64,000 nt of DNA, taken from NCBI GenBank assembly GCA_922989275.2, contig OV277866.1, positions 34,551,246 through 34,615,245 of the forward strand, given 5' to 3'. The position numbers were made by a program, and so were the translations under genes. Of this stretch, positions 33,021 to 43,553 are shown in pieces; the stretch's first letter is position 1, and each line of letters begins with the position of its first letter. The notes under the pieces are model-generated. The model saw only the letters and a program-made list of their open reading frames with translations. It did not search any database and had not been told where the DNA came from. Source of the stretch: Gari tellinella (taxonomy: Eukaryota; Mollusca; Bivalvia; Cardiida; Psammobiidae).

Positions 33021-35150
33021 TCACCTTTCTATAAGAGTATCTTGCCGTTGCGCCATTCTTATTTCCCTCAATTCCTTCTGTGCCAGTACTGTTCCGGATT
33101 CCTCAATAACTTCGGCCAAATTCAAGCTAAACATTGGGAGAGTTTTAACGTAAGCTGGTACTACAACGTTGCAGATGGCTTTGACTGCTTTATCTTCTAC
33201 AGAGATTCTTTCTTTGTCTTCTTCGTCCATAATCCTTTCATGAGGATAACGACTCATTTCGTCGGCATCCGCATTCTGAAATCCTGCTCTGTAGAAGATG
33301 TCAAAGTTATATTGACCCAAAGCTGAAGCCCATCTCTGGCCAGTGGCATCCAGCTTGGCGCTAGTCAAGATATGTGTCAAGGGATTGTTATCCGTCAGAA
33401 CAGTGAAATGGTTAGTAGCCAAATAGTCACTGAATTTGTCAGTTATGGCCCATTTCAAAGCCAGATACTCCAGTTTATATGCACTGTAGTTCTTTTCCGC
33501 CTTGTTTAAGGATCTGCTAGCGTAGGCAATGACGCGCTTTTTACCTCCTTGACTTTGATACAACACAGCGCCGAGACCCTTGGTGGAGGCGTCTGTGTGT
33601 ACCTCAAATGGCTCTGTAAAATCAGGGTAGCCTAAAACTGGTGGTGTAGAAAGGTGTTGTTTCAAAAGTTCAAAAGTACTCTGTTCTAGGTCTGTCCATT
33701 TCCATTCCTTTATTACTTTTTTTCTGGTCTTTCTTTCTGGAAGTTGGCGGCAATAAATCTGAGAGTGGTCTGGAAATCTTGCTAAAATCCTTTATAAACT
33801 TGCGGTAATACCTCGCGAAGGCTAAAAAGGACCGTAACTCCTCTGCGTTGCTTGGACTGGCCATTTCTGTACCTTGTCGATCTTCTCCGGTTGAGTTGCG
33901 ATTCCATCTGCAGTCACCACGTGTCCAAGGAAACTGACTTCAGCCTTGAAGAAACAGCATTTCTCTGGAGCGAGCTTAATATTGGCCTCTTTGAGTTTAT
34001 TCATGATGATATCAAGATGTTCTAAATGTTGTTCGTATGTTTCACTAAAAATTATCAAATCGTCTAAATATATCAAGCAAATTTTCATGTTTAAATCCCC
34101 TAAAATTTCTTGCATTATACGTTGATACGTAGCCGGAGCGTTGGTCAGACCAAAAGCCATTTTGTTAAACTCATAGAAGCCAATAGATCCCACGGTAAAT
34201 GCTGTTCTGTCCTTGTGACACTCCTCCAACTCTATCTGGTGATAGCCAGACTTCATATCCATGGTGGAAAAGAATTTGGCGCCATGTAGACAGTCAAAAA
34301 TCTCTTCCATCCGTGGCAATGCGAATGAATCCTTTACTGTGCGATCGTTAAGCTGGCGAAAATCAATGCAGAGCCTTAATTTATTATTTCTCTTCCGGAC
34401 CAGAACTACATTCGACGTCCAAGGCGATTTGGAGGGACGGATGATACCACAGGCCAACAACTGTGAAATATGTTGCCTTACTTCCTCTATCATGGATGGC
34501 GGAATTCTCCTATGGCGTTGCTTAAAGGGAATGTCGTTCTCTAGGTCTACTCGGTGTTTCATAAGGTTGCATTGGCCGATATCCAAATCACCAGTTGAAA
34601 AGATGTCCTTATGATGGTACAATAATTCCTCAAGTTTCTTTCGTTGGTTTTCATCTAAAAGTTTGTCCTCATCAACATGTAGGGTACTCAAAATTTCAGT
34701 CTGTTTAGCCTCCAAATTCTCAAACACTTCATCTGCAATTTTGACAGGTTGAATTTCGCAAAAAACACAGCTAGGCGAAATGACGACTGTGTCTGTTGAT
34801 AGGTTGGACAAAGTTACTGTAAACTCCTGAGATTTCAATCCATGTTGATGTTGAACGATTGCGGGTGTTATATCTAAATGGGATGGAAGGTTGCTATGTT
34901 TGGTCTCCTGAATCAATGCTGCAGTAGTAGGGTGGTTAATGATCTGGTCTGTGTAGCCTCTAACATCAATTATCTCGTTTGGCTTAAGCAGAATCTTCTC
35001 TGGACATGCACTTCTGACAATGGCAATACGGTCTTTATTCCTTGCCAAAGACTTCTCCATCAGCACCATGCATCTAAATGACAGAAACCATGGTGTGAAT
35101 AGGTTGGCCTTCTGTAAGAACTGATCACCAAATGTCTTCTTGCAATCCAA
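33021..35150 (-). pseudogene. Gypsy reverse transcriptase and RNase H, frame broken near 33.8 kb
   Basis: RT motifs are MDMKSGYHQIELEE, FGLTNAPATYQRIM and the catalytic IYLDDLIIF near 34.06 kb. The frame then breaks after KIDKVQKWP at about 33.87 kb. It continues in another frame through SNAEELRSFLAFARYYRKFI to about 33.67 kb and returns to the first frame for the RNase H part, FEVHTDASTKGLGAVLYQ, with YASRSLNKAEKNYSAYKLE. Two compensating indels fit this picture. The polymerase catalytic residues are present. Confidence 0.9.
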
Positions 35151-35581
35151 TAGGAACTCATGAAGGATGTTATTCCAAGAAGAATTGGTGCCCGCTTGGA
35201 ATAAGCTGTGTCTGGTGTTACTAGAAAAACACAGGCTAATAGTGATGCTTTCTGCAGACCTTCAGGTATTCCCAATGTAGCTTCTATGTAGCCTAGGTAT
35301 GGAAGAGACTGTCCATCTGCGCATTCAATTGGTAAGATCCTGTCTATTGAATGCAGCTCTACATTAGACAAATGTTCCTTATAAAAGGATTCCGATACGG
35401 CAGACACGCATGACCCAGTGTGTAATAATGCCTTCCCTCGTGCCCCATTCACCACTACATCTGCCTCATTCGGTTCTCCAAGTAATTTGGGGTCAGATTT
35501 GTCAGTGCTCATACTTGCCCCAACAGCCTGAGCACTTAAGCTTTTGGGCAGTTCCGCTGTACGTGACCTGGCTCTCGGCAT
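35060..35581 (-). pseudogene. Gypsy aspartic protease region, catalytic Asp replaced
   Basis: Overlaps the gag end by about 45 bases in another frame, as in elements that use ribosomal frameshifting. The flap and active-site strand read GKALLHTGSCVSAVSESF. The expected D-T-G has become H-T-G. A later ILLG stretch matches the family's second hydrophobic-Gly motif. The frame shifts again before reaching the RT frame at 35150. With His in place of the catalytic Asp the enzyme should be inactive. Confidence 0.8.
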
Positions 35582-36882
35582 TTAAAGCAGATAATGCCGT
35601 CGGATAACTGTGGACAGGTGTCCCTCATGTGCCCCTTCCGGTTACAGTTAAAACAAGTTGGCTGAAAACTAGTGCTACCGGTTGGCCGTTGCGGTCTATA
35701 TGCTCCTCTGCCTCTAGCTCCACCTTGAAAGTTTCCTCTTCCCCTGCCTCTATTACCCCCAAGTCTGTGGTAGTTCCTATCTTCTTTCTCCTTCTCCAGT
35801 GTGTCTATCCTACTGTTCAACTTCAGCAGTAATTCCCTCATCTCCTTCATTTCAGGTGTCTCCTTCTGTATAGGGACGGCATATTTACTAGGCTTCCTTT
35901 CTGGGCTCTTCTCTGCCTTAAGTTCTGCTTCCAACTTTCTAAGTTCTCGCTTGAACTCATCATACTCCTTGATCTTGTCACACTGGTACCGGGCAGTTTG
36001 CTTCAGTTCTGTTCTGAGTCCTCCATACAGTTTCTCTTTCAAAACCAATGTGTCACTTCTCTGTAGTGCTGTCAGGGCAACTGCTTGTGCAAATATCTCT
36101 TCCAATCTGGAAGCAAAAGATTCAACTGATTCTCCAGGCTTCTGAACACAGGTGTAAAATTTCCTCATCACTGTTTCCCTGGACTCAATGTTGCCATAAG
36201 CATTGTCAAGCTTATCCATAATCTCTTGGATGCTGACACCAGTTCCAAATCTCCGAACTTTGTCACTAGCATTTCTCTTCAATGCTCTCCTGATCCCAAG
36301 TAGAATCTGCTGTGATGAGAAAACTTTCTCCATCACCAAGGAGTCAACCTCGAACTTGAATGTCTCCCAAGTCACCTCTCCCTTAGTATCTTCACCATAG
36401 AAGGTAGACAACTTTGGGTAGCTGTAATGCCCACCCCTATGCTCTGTGACTGGTAATGCGGGTATCTCTTTCTCGACAGGCTGCTTTGCGGGTATCTCCT
36501 TCTGTAGAGGCTTCTTCAGGGGTAACTCTTTCTCAGCAGGCAGCTTTTCCTTCTTTATCAAAGGCGCAGGTGCAATGTACTTTGGAATAGCTCCTTTATC
36601 CTCAGACTTCTTCGTGTTTCCGAACACCTCATTCAACTTCAATACGTCCTCCGGCGAAGTAACCTTTGGCTTAATTTTCAACATCCGAAGGGCTTCAATA
36701 AGTCGATGCTCCTCGATAGTTATATCACCTGACAATTCCAGTTTCTTCTCTACTCCGGAAACTTTATCAGCCTCTTCCTTAACAGCTCCTGTTGCCTCCA
36801 GGTCCATTTCCTCCTCCGACTCATCCTCCATATCCGATAAGTCTATCAGGGAATCCTGCTTAGATTTTCCTTTACCTGCCAT
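35536..36882 (-). CDS. Gypsy Gag-like protein with two CCHC zinc knuckles
   Basis: The first ATG in frame is at 36882 (MAGKGKSKQD). It has an acidic, Lys/Glu/Pro-rich N-terminal half, then a capsid-like retrotransposon gag segment (TWETFKFEVDSLV, RRALKRNASDKV, KFYTCVQKPGESVESFASRL). A Lys/Glu coiled stretch and an Arg/Gly-rich linker precede two knuckles, CFNCNRKGHMRDTC and CFKCREPGHVQRNC. It packages element RNA into particles. The frame is intact, so this defective element could still make Gag. Confidence 0.9.
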   Translation of the reverse strand: MAGKGKSKQDSLIDLSDMEDESEEEMDLEATGAVKEEADKVSGVEKKLELSGDITIEEHRLIEALRMLKIKPKVTSPEDVLKLNEVFGNTKKSEDKGAIPKYIAPAPLIKKEKLPAEKELPLKKPLQKEIPAKQPVEKEIPALPVTEHRGGHYSYPKLSTFYGEDTKGEVTWETFKFEVDSLVMEKVFSSQQILLGIRRALKRNASDKVRRFGTGVSIQEIMDKLDNAYGNIESRETVMRKFYTCVQKPGESVESFASRLEEIFAQAVALTALQRSDTLVLKEKLYGGLRTELKQTARYQCDKIKEYDEFKRELRKLEAELKAEKSPERKPSKYAVPIQKETPEMKEMRELLLKLNSRIDTLEKEKEDRNYHRLGGNRGRGRGNFQGGARGRGAYRPQRPTGSTSFQPTCFNCNRKGHMRDTCPQLSDGIICFKCREPGHVQRNCPKA

Positions 36883-38460
36883 GTTTGTATTTTCAACAAG
36901 GCAAACCACACCAATTAGCAATATTGGTTATTTCTTGTATGTAAAAACTAAGTTTAAAATAGCAGGATAAATTTTCAAAATCCTGTAAAGTGTGTAGACA
37001 AAGTTAAATATTATGTTTGGCAATGTATTATAGTTGTGTCTGTGTTATTACAGTGAATACGTATTACACCGTAACAGCAAAAGGTGTTACGCCAAGGTGC
37101 GAAACAAACAAAAAATGACGTAAGTGGCCACGGAAAGATATTTGTTACTATAGCGACAGTCAACTTGACTATAAATACCAGCTGAAAATGAAATTCTATA
37201 CTATAATAATACAATCTATCACTGTTTCTAATATACCCTAACCTATTACTGCTACCAGCTAAACTAATCAATATGAATACCTAACTAAATATCTGAAAGT
37301 ACAATCCAACTATAAACCTGTAATTCTGAAAATACAATCTAAACAAATACCTGTGTCTCTTTCTTCTATATCTATATGCTGTAGGTAGATGTCTCACATT
37401 CAATGTAAAGTCAATGTCAGCTGTCAAACAAAACAATTCTAAAATTCCAACAGGGGGGGAATATTTCACCTTCCAACAAGGACTATTACTGAATTATCTC
37501 TTTCCTTAAGAATTATTCAAAATACTGTGGACAAACCAAGCTATAAAGCTATTAATTTGAAAACAATAAGCACAAGGACCAAAGTAAACTTCCCGTAATT
37601 AAACGCCTTTTTTCCACAAATTAATATGAGCTTCAATATGGCATGAATTGCAAATAAAATTCAATAAATATTATCTAGAATGAAATAAGTCGGATACTGT
37701 TATTTCCGCTTTAGATATTCGAAATGGTAGCTTGAAACCTAGGGTAAGTCAATAGGGATAATTTAAGAAGAGAGCTGAAAATATGTATGATTTTAACCTT
37801 CACCAATCCTTCACCAAAACAAATTATTAAACATGCTAGTGAAAGAAACAATTTCTCTCTTACTTTACAATAACCCACTTGGCATAAGTTATTAATATAA
37901 AGAATTGCAGCTGTCAAACAATGCTCCAATAAAATTTTCTGTTACTGCTTACATTATAACCTATGAACAACCTATTGTGACAATAGAGAGTCAATAAATT
38001 ACAAGGTAACAGGTAAAGAACTGCAATATCTCCCTATTAATACAAAAATACCATACTCACACATCTGATGTTACACTGCTATACTAAACTGGCCACTAGA
38101 CCAATGATCCCACCACCATAACCAATTACATCATCAATACATCATGACTGTTTCAACCAAGGTGTTCCTGTATAATATGTAAACACAAATAAATTACATG
38201 GTCAAAGCAAAAGAAATACATGCAAACACAATAATTACAATGATTAAACTGTCTATAAATAAACGCTTTACTTATTAACACCAGAAAATACTTAAAGTCT
38301 CTGAATAACAGTCACTGGTTCAATTTATATAAATAAATATCACTTTCTTCCTCCTGGTTGTAGAAAATACTGTCCTCAGTAGTTAAATCACTAGATTACA
38401 TATAAATATTACAAATAAAGCCCTGTAGAATGTCTGTTTTGCTCAAACTCACACACAATT
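36883..38460 (-). other. Gypsy 5' leader
   Basis: About 1.6 kb between the primer-binding site and the gag start, AT-rich and without a recognisable ORF. It is unusually long for a gypsy leader and may hold a packaging signal or promoter elements not identifiable by eye. Confidence 0.6.
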
Positions 38461-38475
38461 ACTTGTTGGGCGCCA
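38461..38475 (-). other. Primer-binding site
   Basis: In element orientation TGGCGCCCAACAAGT, three bases downstream of the 5' LTR end. The TGGCGCC start resembles lysine-tRNA-type primer sites, but the tRNA assignment is tentative. Confidence 0.65.
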
Positions 38476-38478
38476 CTT

Positions 38479-39622
38479 TATAACCAACTAGCTCAGTGGT
38501 ATTATATCTGAACTGTTTACAGTTTATAGATTAAACGGTTAAAACTCTAAGGAGGGTGGGGTCGCCGGGCGTGAGATAATAAATACAACGACAAGCCTGG
38601 TTCTCTTCATACGTCTAATTAGGTACGCTCTTTTACACACCATTACACATCAAAGAAGTCATACACCATGGCAAACATCAGGGCAAAATACTTCAAAGAA
38701 TTAGCATCCTGAAAATACATTGGTTAAAAGCACACTAAGCATTTGTCTTATAATATTTCCTTAAAACTGAAAAATAAGCATATATGTTGTGAACATTCAC
38801 AACATGACTGTTGTGAATATTTACAACATAACAACATAATGTAACTTATCCAACATAACAGTTGAAACAACATAATACCAACTTTCAATGCCTTTGTCAA
38901 TACATGTATCAATGTTCTAAGTGGCATTACAGCATACAACCCCCATTTACAAAATGGACTCAACCTATATAATAACTTAATGCCTTCTATGCATTAAATA
39001 TACAAAATAACACAATATTCAAATACAGAACAATTCTTACCAGTTTATCGAACTAAACGCTCTTCAGTACCAACTCCACACCAAACTCACTCACTCCATG
39101 GTGTCCAAACAATGTGCTGCTGTAAAGATTAAAGGTGAACATTCCAAGTATGATGTTGTGACTATGTTACAAATGTTAGTAAGATAAATGAAGGTTCAAG
39201 CTTCCATTTCAACTTTCGCGAATGGCGCGAAAACACATTACAAACGATTCACGAACCTAAAATGCCTCAAATGATATTTAATTTAAACGGAACAATTCAT
39301 GCCACGTTGCAGAACTATATCAACAACATTTCCTATACATTACCAATAATGGAAATAGCTGACACACCCCAATACAACCGACAATCTTCTTCAAACCTTC
39401 AAAACTAGTTTGTCAAGTCCCGGGTAAAGCAGAGTTCTTTACCCAACGAGAACAACCAATGAACTGCCTATAATGCAAGAGCTACTCTTCAATGACGTCA
39501 CTCAGGCGTAATCATCCAAAAGGACATAATAAAACCGCAATAGAAATTAAAAGCTGGAATGTAGCAAATATAAACGAAATGGGACAAATAATGGCGGAAT
39601 GACAAATTTAAAACTGGTCATA
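38479..39622 (-). repeat. Gypsy 5' LTR (right copy)
   Basis: Near-identical to 29241-30382. Visible differences are scattered substitutions, for example around 38750-38775 and 38925. It is followed by TGAG, the same four bases as before the left LTR. Confidence 0.92.
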
Positions 39623-39897
39623 TGAGCTTTCTGTAATGTTTTCATTCTGTAATAAGACTCAATAATTAAGACAAACTTTCATTATTTGCCCGTACTATTA
39701 GTCTGTCAATTGGGTTTAGCAGGGGTTTTCTGTATTTTCAGCAGCAAACAATTTCAGGACTATATCAATTATTTTTCAGATTTAAAATAACAATATACTG
39801 TACACTGACTGCAATCTATGAGCTGCTATTGAAATCAAAGTGCACTGCTAGTTACCTGCTCTAAACTAACAGTGCACTATCAGTTTGCTATTGAAAT

Positions 39898-39990
39898 CTA
39901 CTACTACTGCTACTACTGCTACTACTACTACTACTACTTTTAATAATTTATATTTATTATTGGTATCATATTATTGATATTATTAATCAT
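39898..39990. repeat. Trinucleotide repeat (TAC)n and AT-rich tail
   Basis: A run of CTACTACTACTGCTACTAC-type units followed by a TATTAT-rich stretch. It lies within the TIR element between the two retroelement insertions. Confidence 0.85.
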
Positions 39991-40033
39991 TAATTATAAA
40001 TTTCTTCAAAGAAATTGTTATATCAATAATAGT

Positions 40034-40221
40034 AGGGGGGCTACCAGATCAGCCCTATTTACAGGCCTTTGTTTACTACTGTGAACCAGTCCAGTAGTAA
40101 ACCCGCCCTGTGACGTCACGTTCCCGCGGATGTCACAGTCTGATGAAGGTGCTCCAATGGAGAACCGAAACTGTCACAAAGGTAAAAACTATTTGGATAA
40201 GTCACAAGAACTTCATAAATT
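40034..40221 (+). repeat. Penelope terminal repeat, left
   Basis: Starts AGGGGGGCTACCAGATCAG and ends AACTTCATAAATT, as does the right copy. It contains the hammerhead-like core at 40133-40175. Confidence 0.9.
40133..40175 (+). ncRNA. Hammerhead-ribozyme-like core, left repeat
   Basis: Conserved boxes are CTGATGA (40140-40146), GAAAC (40167-40171) and GTC (40173-40175, expected cleavage after C). Stem II forms from GGTGCTCC and GGAGAACC around AAT with one G-A mismatch. Stem III is at most two base pairs (AC/GT with a one-base loop), as in the minimal hammerheads known from Penelope-like elements, which may act as dimers. Stem I pairing is not obvious. Confidence 0.65.
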
Positions 40222-40239
40222 GAGTGTATTACTATCCTG

Positions 40240-41646
40240 ATGAACTTTTTTCGAGACTTACGCACGGATTATGGACGAGATTTCGTCAAACGACTTGGAT
40301 TTCTACAAAACACGGAAAAGAAAATTGCGCGACTTCGCAACCATATCGTGTTTACGTTGAGGTGTAGGGACGAATGTATTACCCCTCCCAGCTTGAAAGT
40401 TAAATGCCCTGTGAATACAGCAAGAGCGAGAGATATTGTGAATAGAGCGCAGATTGGATTAATTCGGGAACGTATTAGAGTGTGTAACAACAAGTTAGTG
40501 GATCTAAATGAAACAAAGGAGAAATTTGAACAAGAATTGTTCACTCAGTTGCCTAGCGACCGATCAGATATAGTTCGCGCACATCTCACGAGAGTTCGCG
40601 AGAATGAACATAAACAAACAAAATGGCGGCATCAGGCGAAAATTCAAAGGTGGATTGATAAGAAAAAGGATTCGAAAGGAAACGAGGGACCGCAACTAAA
40701 TGACAAGTGGGTAAGAAACCTTTCGAGTAAACAATTAACTGATTCAGAGAAAAGCGTGCTATCAAAAGGTTTAAATTACGCTATAACTCCTGAAAAGATT
40801 CCTGTAAAGGATTTCATTGTGGCCACCGAACAAGCGACTTGGAACTTGGGTAGAGATGAGGCAGATGCGTTGCGAGCGGAGGTTACAGGGATTATTAAGA
40901 GTGCTAAGTTGCCCCCTCCTAATCTCAATAAAGATGAGAAAGCAGCCCTCAAGGCATTGAGTAAGGATAAGGACATTCTGATTCTGCCAGCGGATAAGGG
41001 ACGTGCGACAGTGGTCTTAGACAAGGAAGATTATGAAAAGAAAGTGTTGGACATGCTGAATGATGATAAGACATATGAGAAGTTACCTAGTGATCCTACT
41101 AGTAAGTACAAAAGAAAACTTGTTTCTATCCTTCAAAGACTTAAAAGTGAAAATAAACTGTCAAAGAATCAGTATGATGGACTGTATCCCACATCAGAGA
41201 ATGTTCCAAAGATTTATTGTACCCCAAAGATTCACAAGCCTAACACTCCCCTCCGTCCGATAGTGGATTACACAGGCTCCATAGGGTATAGTTCTTCACG
41301 ACTATTAGCAGACATTTTGGGACCATTAGTCGGCCAAACTGATCAACATGTTAAAAACTCTAAAGACTTCAGTGAACACATGTCGGGAGTAATGATTCAG
41401 GACAATGAAATGTTTAATTCACATGATGTGGTCTCATTATTCACAAACACCCCGATAGACAGATCAATGGAGATTATTCGCAACAGATTAGAACAAGATA
41501 AAACACTGAAGAAACGGACAAAATTGACAGTGAAAGACATTATGGAATTACTAGGTTTCATCCTCACCACTACATATTTTCAGTTCCGAGAGCAGGTTTT
41601 CAACAAAAGTTTGGTACAGCGATGGGATCCCCTGTCTCCCCATTAG
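40240..41646 (+). pseudogene. Penelope reverse transcriptase, N-terminal part
   Basis: ATG at 40240. A basic N-terminal region of about 230 residues leads to the RT core: LILPADKGRATVVLDKEDY, IYCTPKIHKPNTPLRPIVDY, and motif A SHDVVSLFTNTPID with the catalytic Asp. At about 41600 one base is lost (QVFNKSLVQRW on one side, QQKFGTAMGSPVSP on the other) and the reading passes into the next frame. The enzyme normally primes on target DNA and is related to telomerase RT. Confidence 0.88.
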
Positions 41647-42494
41647 TAGCCAACCTTTTCATGGAGTGGCTGGAACAAGAAGCGATTGCAACATCTCCGA
41701 TCACATGTGCGCCCAATTTCTGGAAGAGATATGTCGATGATATCCTAGAAATCATCAAAAAAGGACAAGTGGTTAATCTAACTGAGCATCTGAATCAAGT
41801 TGATGCCACAGGAAGCATCAAATTCACACATGAGGAAGAGAGTGAGGGCAGAATTCCTTTCTTGGACACTCTCATAGTCAGAAAAGAGGACGGTTCAGTG
41901 AAATTGTTAGTGTACCGTAAGCCAACACATACGGACCAGTACCTACAATTTGATTCTCACCACCCACTTGCTCATAAACTCAGTGTAGTGAGAACACTGG
42001 TAGACAGGTGTTTCTCTATAGTGACAGAAAAGAAGGACCAAGAAAAAGAAATAGAGCACATACGTACAGCCCTGAAAGGATGTGGGTATCCACAGTGGAC
42101 AATTACGAAAGCAGTCGAGCATTCAGAGACAAAGAAGAAAGAAAGGAAGGGGAAGGGTAATAGAAAGAAAGAGACTGAAAGAAAATCAAAGGGAATGGTT
42201 GTCATTCCATACGTGAAACAGGTATCAGAGGCTCTTGCCAGGATATTCAAGAGACACAATATCAGTGTAGCCATGAGACCATTCAGCACTTTACGTAGGA
42301 ACTTAGTTCATCCAAAGGACAAGACCAAGACAGAAGATGTGTGTGGTTGTGTATACCGCATCCCCTGTAAGAACTGCGAAGAGGTCTACATAGGGGAAAC
42401 AGGCAGAAAGCTCGACAAGAGATTAGGAGAGCATAAGAAGGACTCCAACCACACACCCAAGTCTACACACGCGCAGAAAGAAAAGCGTCACTAA
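41600..42494 (+). pseudogene. Penelope reverse transcriptase C-terminal part and GIY-YIG endonuclease
   Basis: Continues with motif B TAMGSPVSPLVANLFMEWLE, motif C RYVDDIL and a thumb-like region with FLDTLIVRKEDGSVK and YRKPTHTDQYLQFDS. A Lys-rich linker precedes the endonuclease, GCVYRIPC and VYIGETGRKLDKRLGEHKK. A second one-base loss near 42490 moves the last part into the frame of 42515-42736, where TNHVARQNHVIDWEGVKI is the usual C-terminus. GIY-YIG carrying elements belong to the endonuclease-positive Penelope groups. Confidence 0.88.
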
Positions 42495-42514
42495 CTACTG
42501 AACACTCGAGCGCA

Positions 42515-42736
42515 GTGACAAACCATGTAGCGCGTCAAAACCATGTGATAGACTGGGAGGGGGTCAAAATAATGGACAGGGAAGACAACTCATACCTTAG
42601 AAAGCTAAGAGAATCACTACACATAGCGGGGGAGCCAAAGGTGATGAACAGGGACGAGGGGGGCTACCAGATCAGCCCTATTTACAGGCCTTTGTTTACT
42701 ACTGTGAACCAGTCCAGTAGTAAACCCGCCCTGTGA
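42515..42736 (+). pseudogene. Penelope C-terminal tail, third frame
   Basis: VTNHVARQNHVIDWEGVKIM, then MNRDEGGYQISPIYRPLF. The last residues are encoded by the right terminal repeat, so the left repeat carries a copy of the ORF end, typical of the permuted repeats in this class. Confidence 0.8.
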
Positions 42737-42844
42737 CGTCACGTTCCCGCGGATGTCACAGTCTGATGAAGGTGCTCCAATGGAGAACCGAAACTGTCAC
42801 AAAGGTAAAAACTATTTGGATAAGTCACAAGAACTTCATAAATT
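42657..42844 (+). repeat. Penelope terminal repeat, right
   Basis: Direct repeat of 40034-40221. It includes the coding end and the second hammerhead-like core. Confidence 0.9.
42755..42798 (+). ncRNA. Hammerhead-ribozyme-like core, right repeat
   Basis: Same arrangement as on the left: CTGATGA at 42763-42769, GAAAC at 42790-42794 and GTC at 42796-42798, with the same stem II. Confidence 0.65.
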
Positions 42845-43381
42845 CAATAATAGTATATTTATTATTATTATCTTTTTAACTACAACTATAATAATTAGTA
42901 ATATTGTCATCATCACCAACACAATAACTATAAGCATTATCTGTAGCATGATAAACATCGTCAGTTTTAATTTCTGTTTATCATCAATACATCATTTTCC
43001 TCACAACAATGCAGAATGTTTCAGATCTAAAATCAAACTGTAGTCATTCCCCATTGCACTGCTAGTTACCTGGTTTAGACTGGCAGTGCACTATCAGTTT
43101 GCTATTGAAATCTTAGTGCACTATCAGTTAACTGTCAGTGCACTGTATAAATACCAGTGCACTGGGGTGTATACTTTAGCTTAAACAGTACTGTATATAT
43201 ATGTATTTTAGCGTTTTGTCTGAAGACGGCTTGTCTAAACTGACGTTTAATTTAAAAAAGCACGTGCTATCAAGGAAAAAGGCAAATATATATATTTCTA
43301 ACAGAATAATAAATATTACAGGCCAAGAAAAAATCTAATATATAGAATCGATATTTCTAACATACAAAATAAATATTACAG

Positions 43382-43553
43382 GTTTCCAGTAGAGGATGGA
43401 ACCAAATCGATCGTGGAAGCGCTCAAAAAGTATTTCAGTTCATATCCCAAAAGTCATGTTCGTGAAGTGTATCTTGCTGATGTAAATCAAACCACAGTTA
43501 CATGCTTCTCGGCTGCAGTGCAGAAAGCTTTTTGGAGAGCTGACTGCATGAAC
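43382..43553 (+). pseudogene. PARP14-like exon: macro domain end
   Basis: The acceptor ATATTACAG precedes and the donor GTAAAA follows. The product FPVEDGTKSIVEALKKYFSS, VREVYLADVNQTTVTCFSAA and VQKAFWRA is the closing helix-strand-helix of a macro domain and follows GKT in the exon at 27301. Joining needs one extra base at the 5' border (the G-F junction reads G-TTTCC where GTTTTCC would fit), so a one-base deletion at the border is likely. The partner exon lies 15.8 kb away, across the nested elements. Confidence 0.75.

Larger units (their letters stand above)
29241..39622 (-). mobile_element. Ty3/gypsy-type LTR retrotransposon, full length but defective
   Basis: LTRs of 1142 and 1144 bp bound a 10.4-kb element read on the minus strand: PBS, gag, protease, reverse transcriptase/RNase H, integrase, PPT. 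The four-base sequence TGAG flanks both sides (29237-29240 and 39623-39626), a likely target-site duplication. The LTRs differ at only a modest number of positions by eye, yet the coding region has several frameshifts and loss of key residues. It lies inside the TA-flanked TIR element, so it is the younger of the two. Confidence 0.92.
40034..42844 (+). mobile_element. Penelope-like element with terminal direct repeats
   Basis: Two 188-bp direct repeats (40034-40221 and 42657-42844) appear identical by eye and enclose an RT plus GIY-YIG coding region. CAATAATAGTA at 40024-40034 and 42845-42855 is an 11-bp target-site duplication. Two one-base deletions break the frame. It lies within the TIR element, downstream of the gypsy insertion. 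Confidence 0.9.
28840..43193. mobile_element. TA-flanked TIR element (about 1.15 kb) split by two retroelements
   Basis: 27-bp perfect inverted ends, 28840-28866 and 43167-43193, begin CAGTACTGTTTAAGC on one strand and are each flanked by TA. Inside both ends, and beside the retroelement junctions, lie multiple copies of the self-complementary octamer AGTGCACT (near 28869, 28902, 28926, 39840, 39871, 43086, 43117, 43136, 43155), spaced roughly 20-35 bp, like subterminal transposase sites. After subtracting the gypsy and Penelope elements with their target duplications, about 1.15 kb remains without coding capacity. TA target use suggests Tc1/mariner-type mobilisation, but the palindromic subterminal array is not diagnostic. 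Confidence 0.75.

Noticed and set aside
36446..36970. 174-codon Ser/Phe-rich plus-strand frame
   Set aside because: Antisense shadow of the Lys/Glu-rich gag N-terminus.
39898..39960. CRISPR-like short regular repeats
   Set aside because: It is a trinucleotide microsatellite in a eukaryotic context, with no spacers.
40269..40544. Open frame on the minus strand within the Penelope element
   Set aside because: It overlaps a plus-strand frame with clear RT motifs, has no domain of its own and is a shadow.
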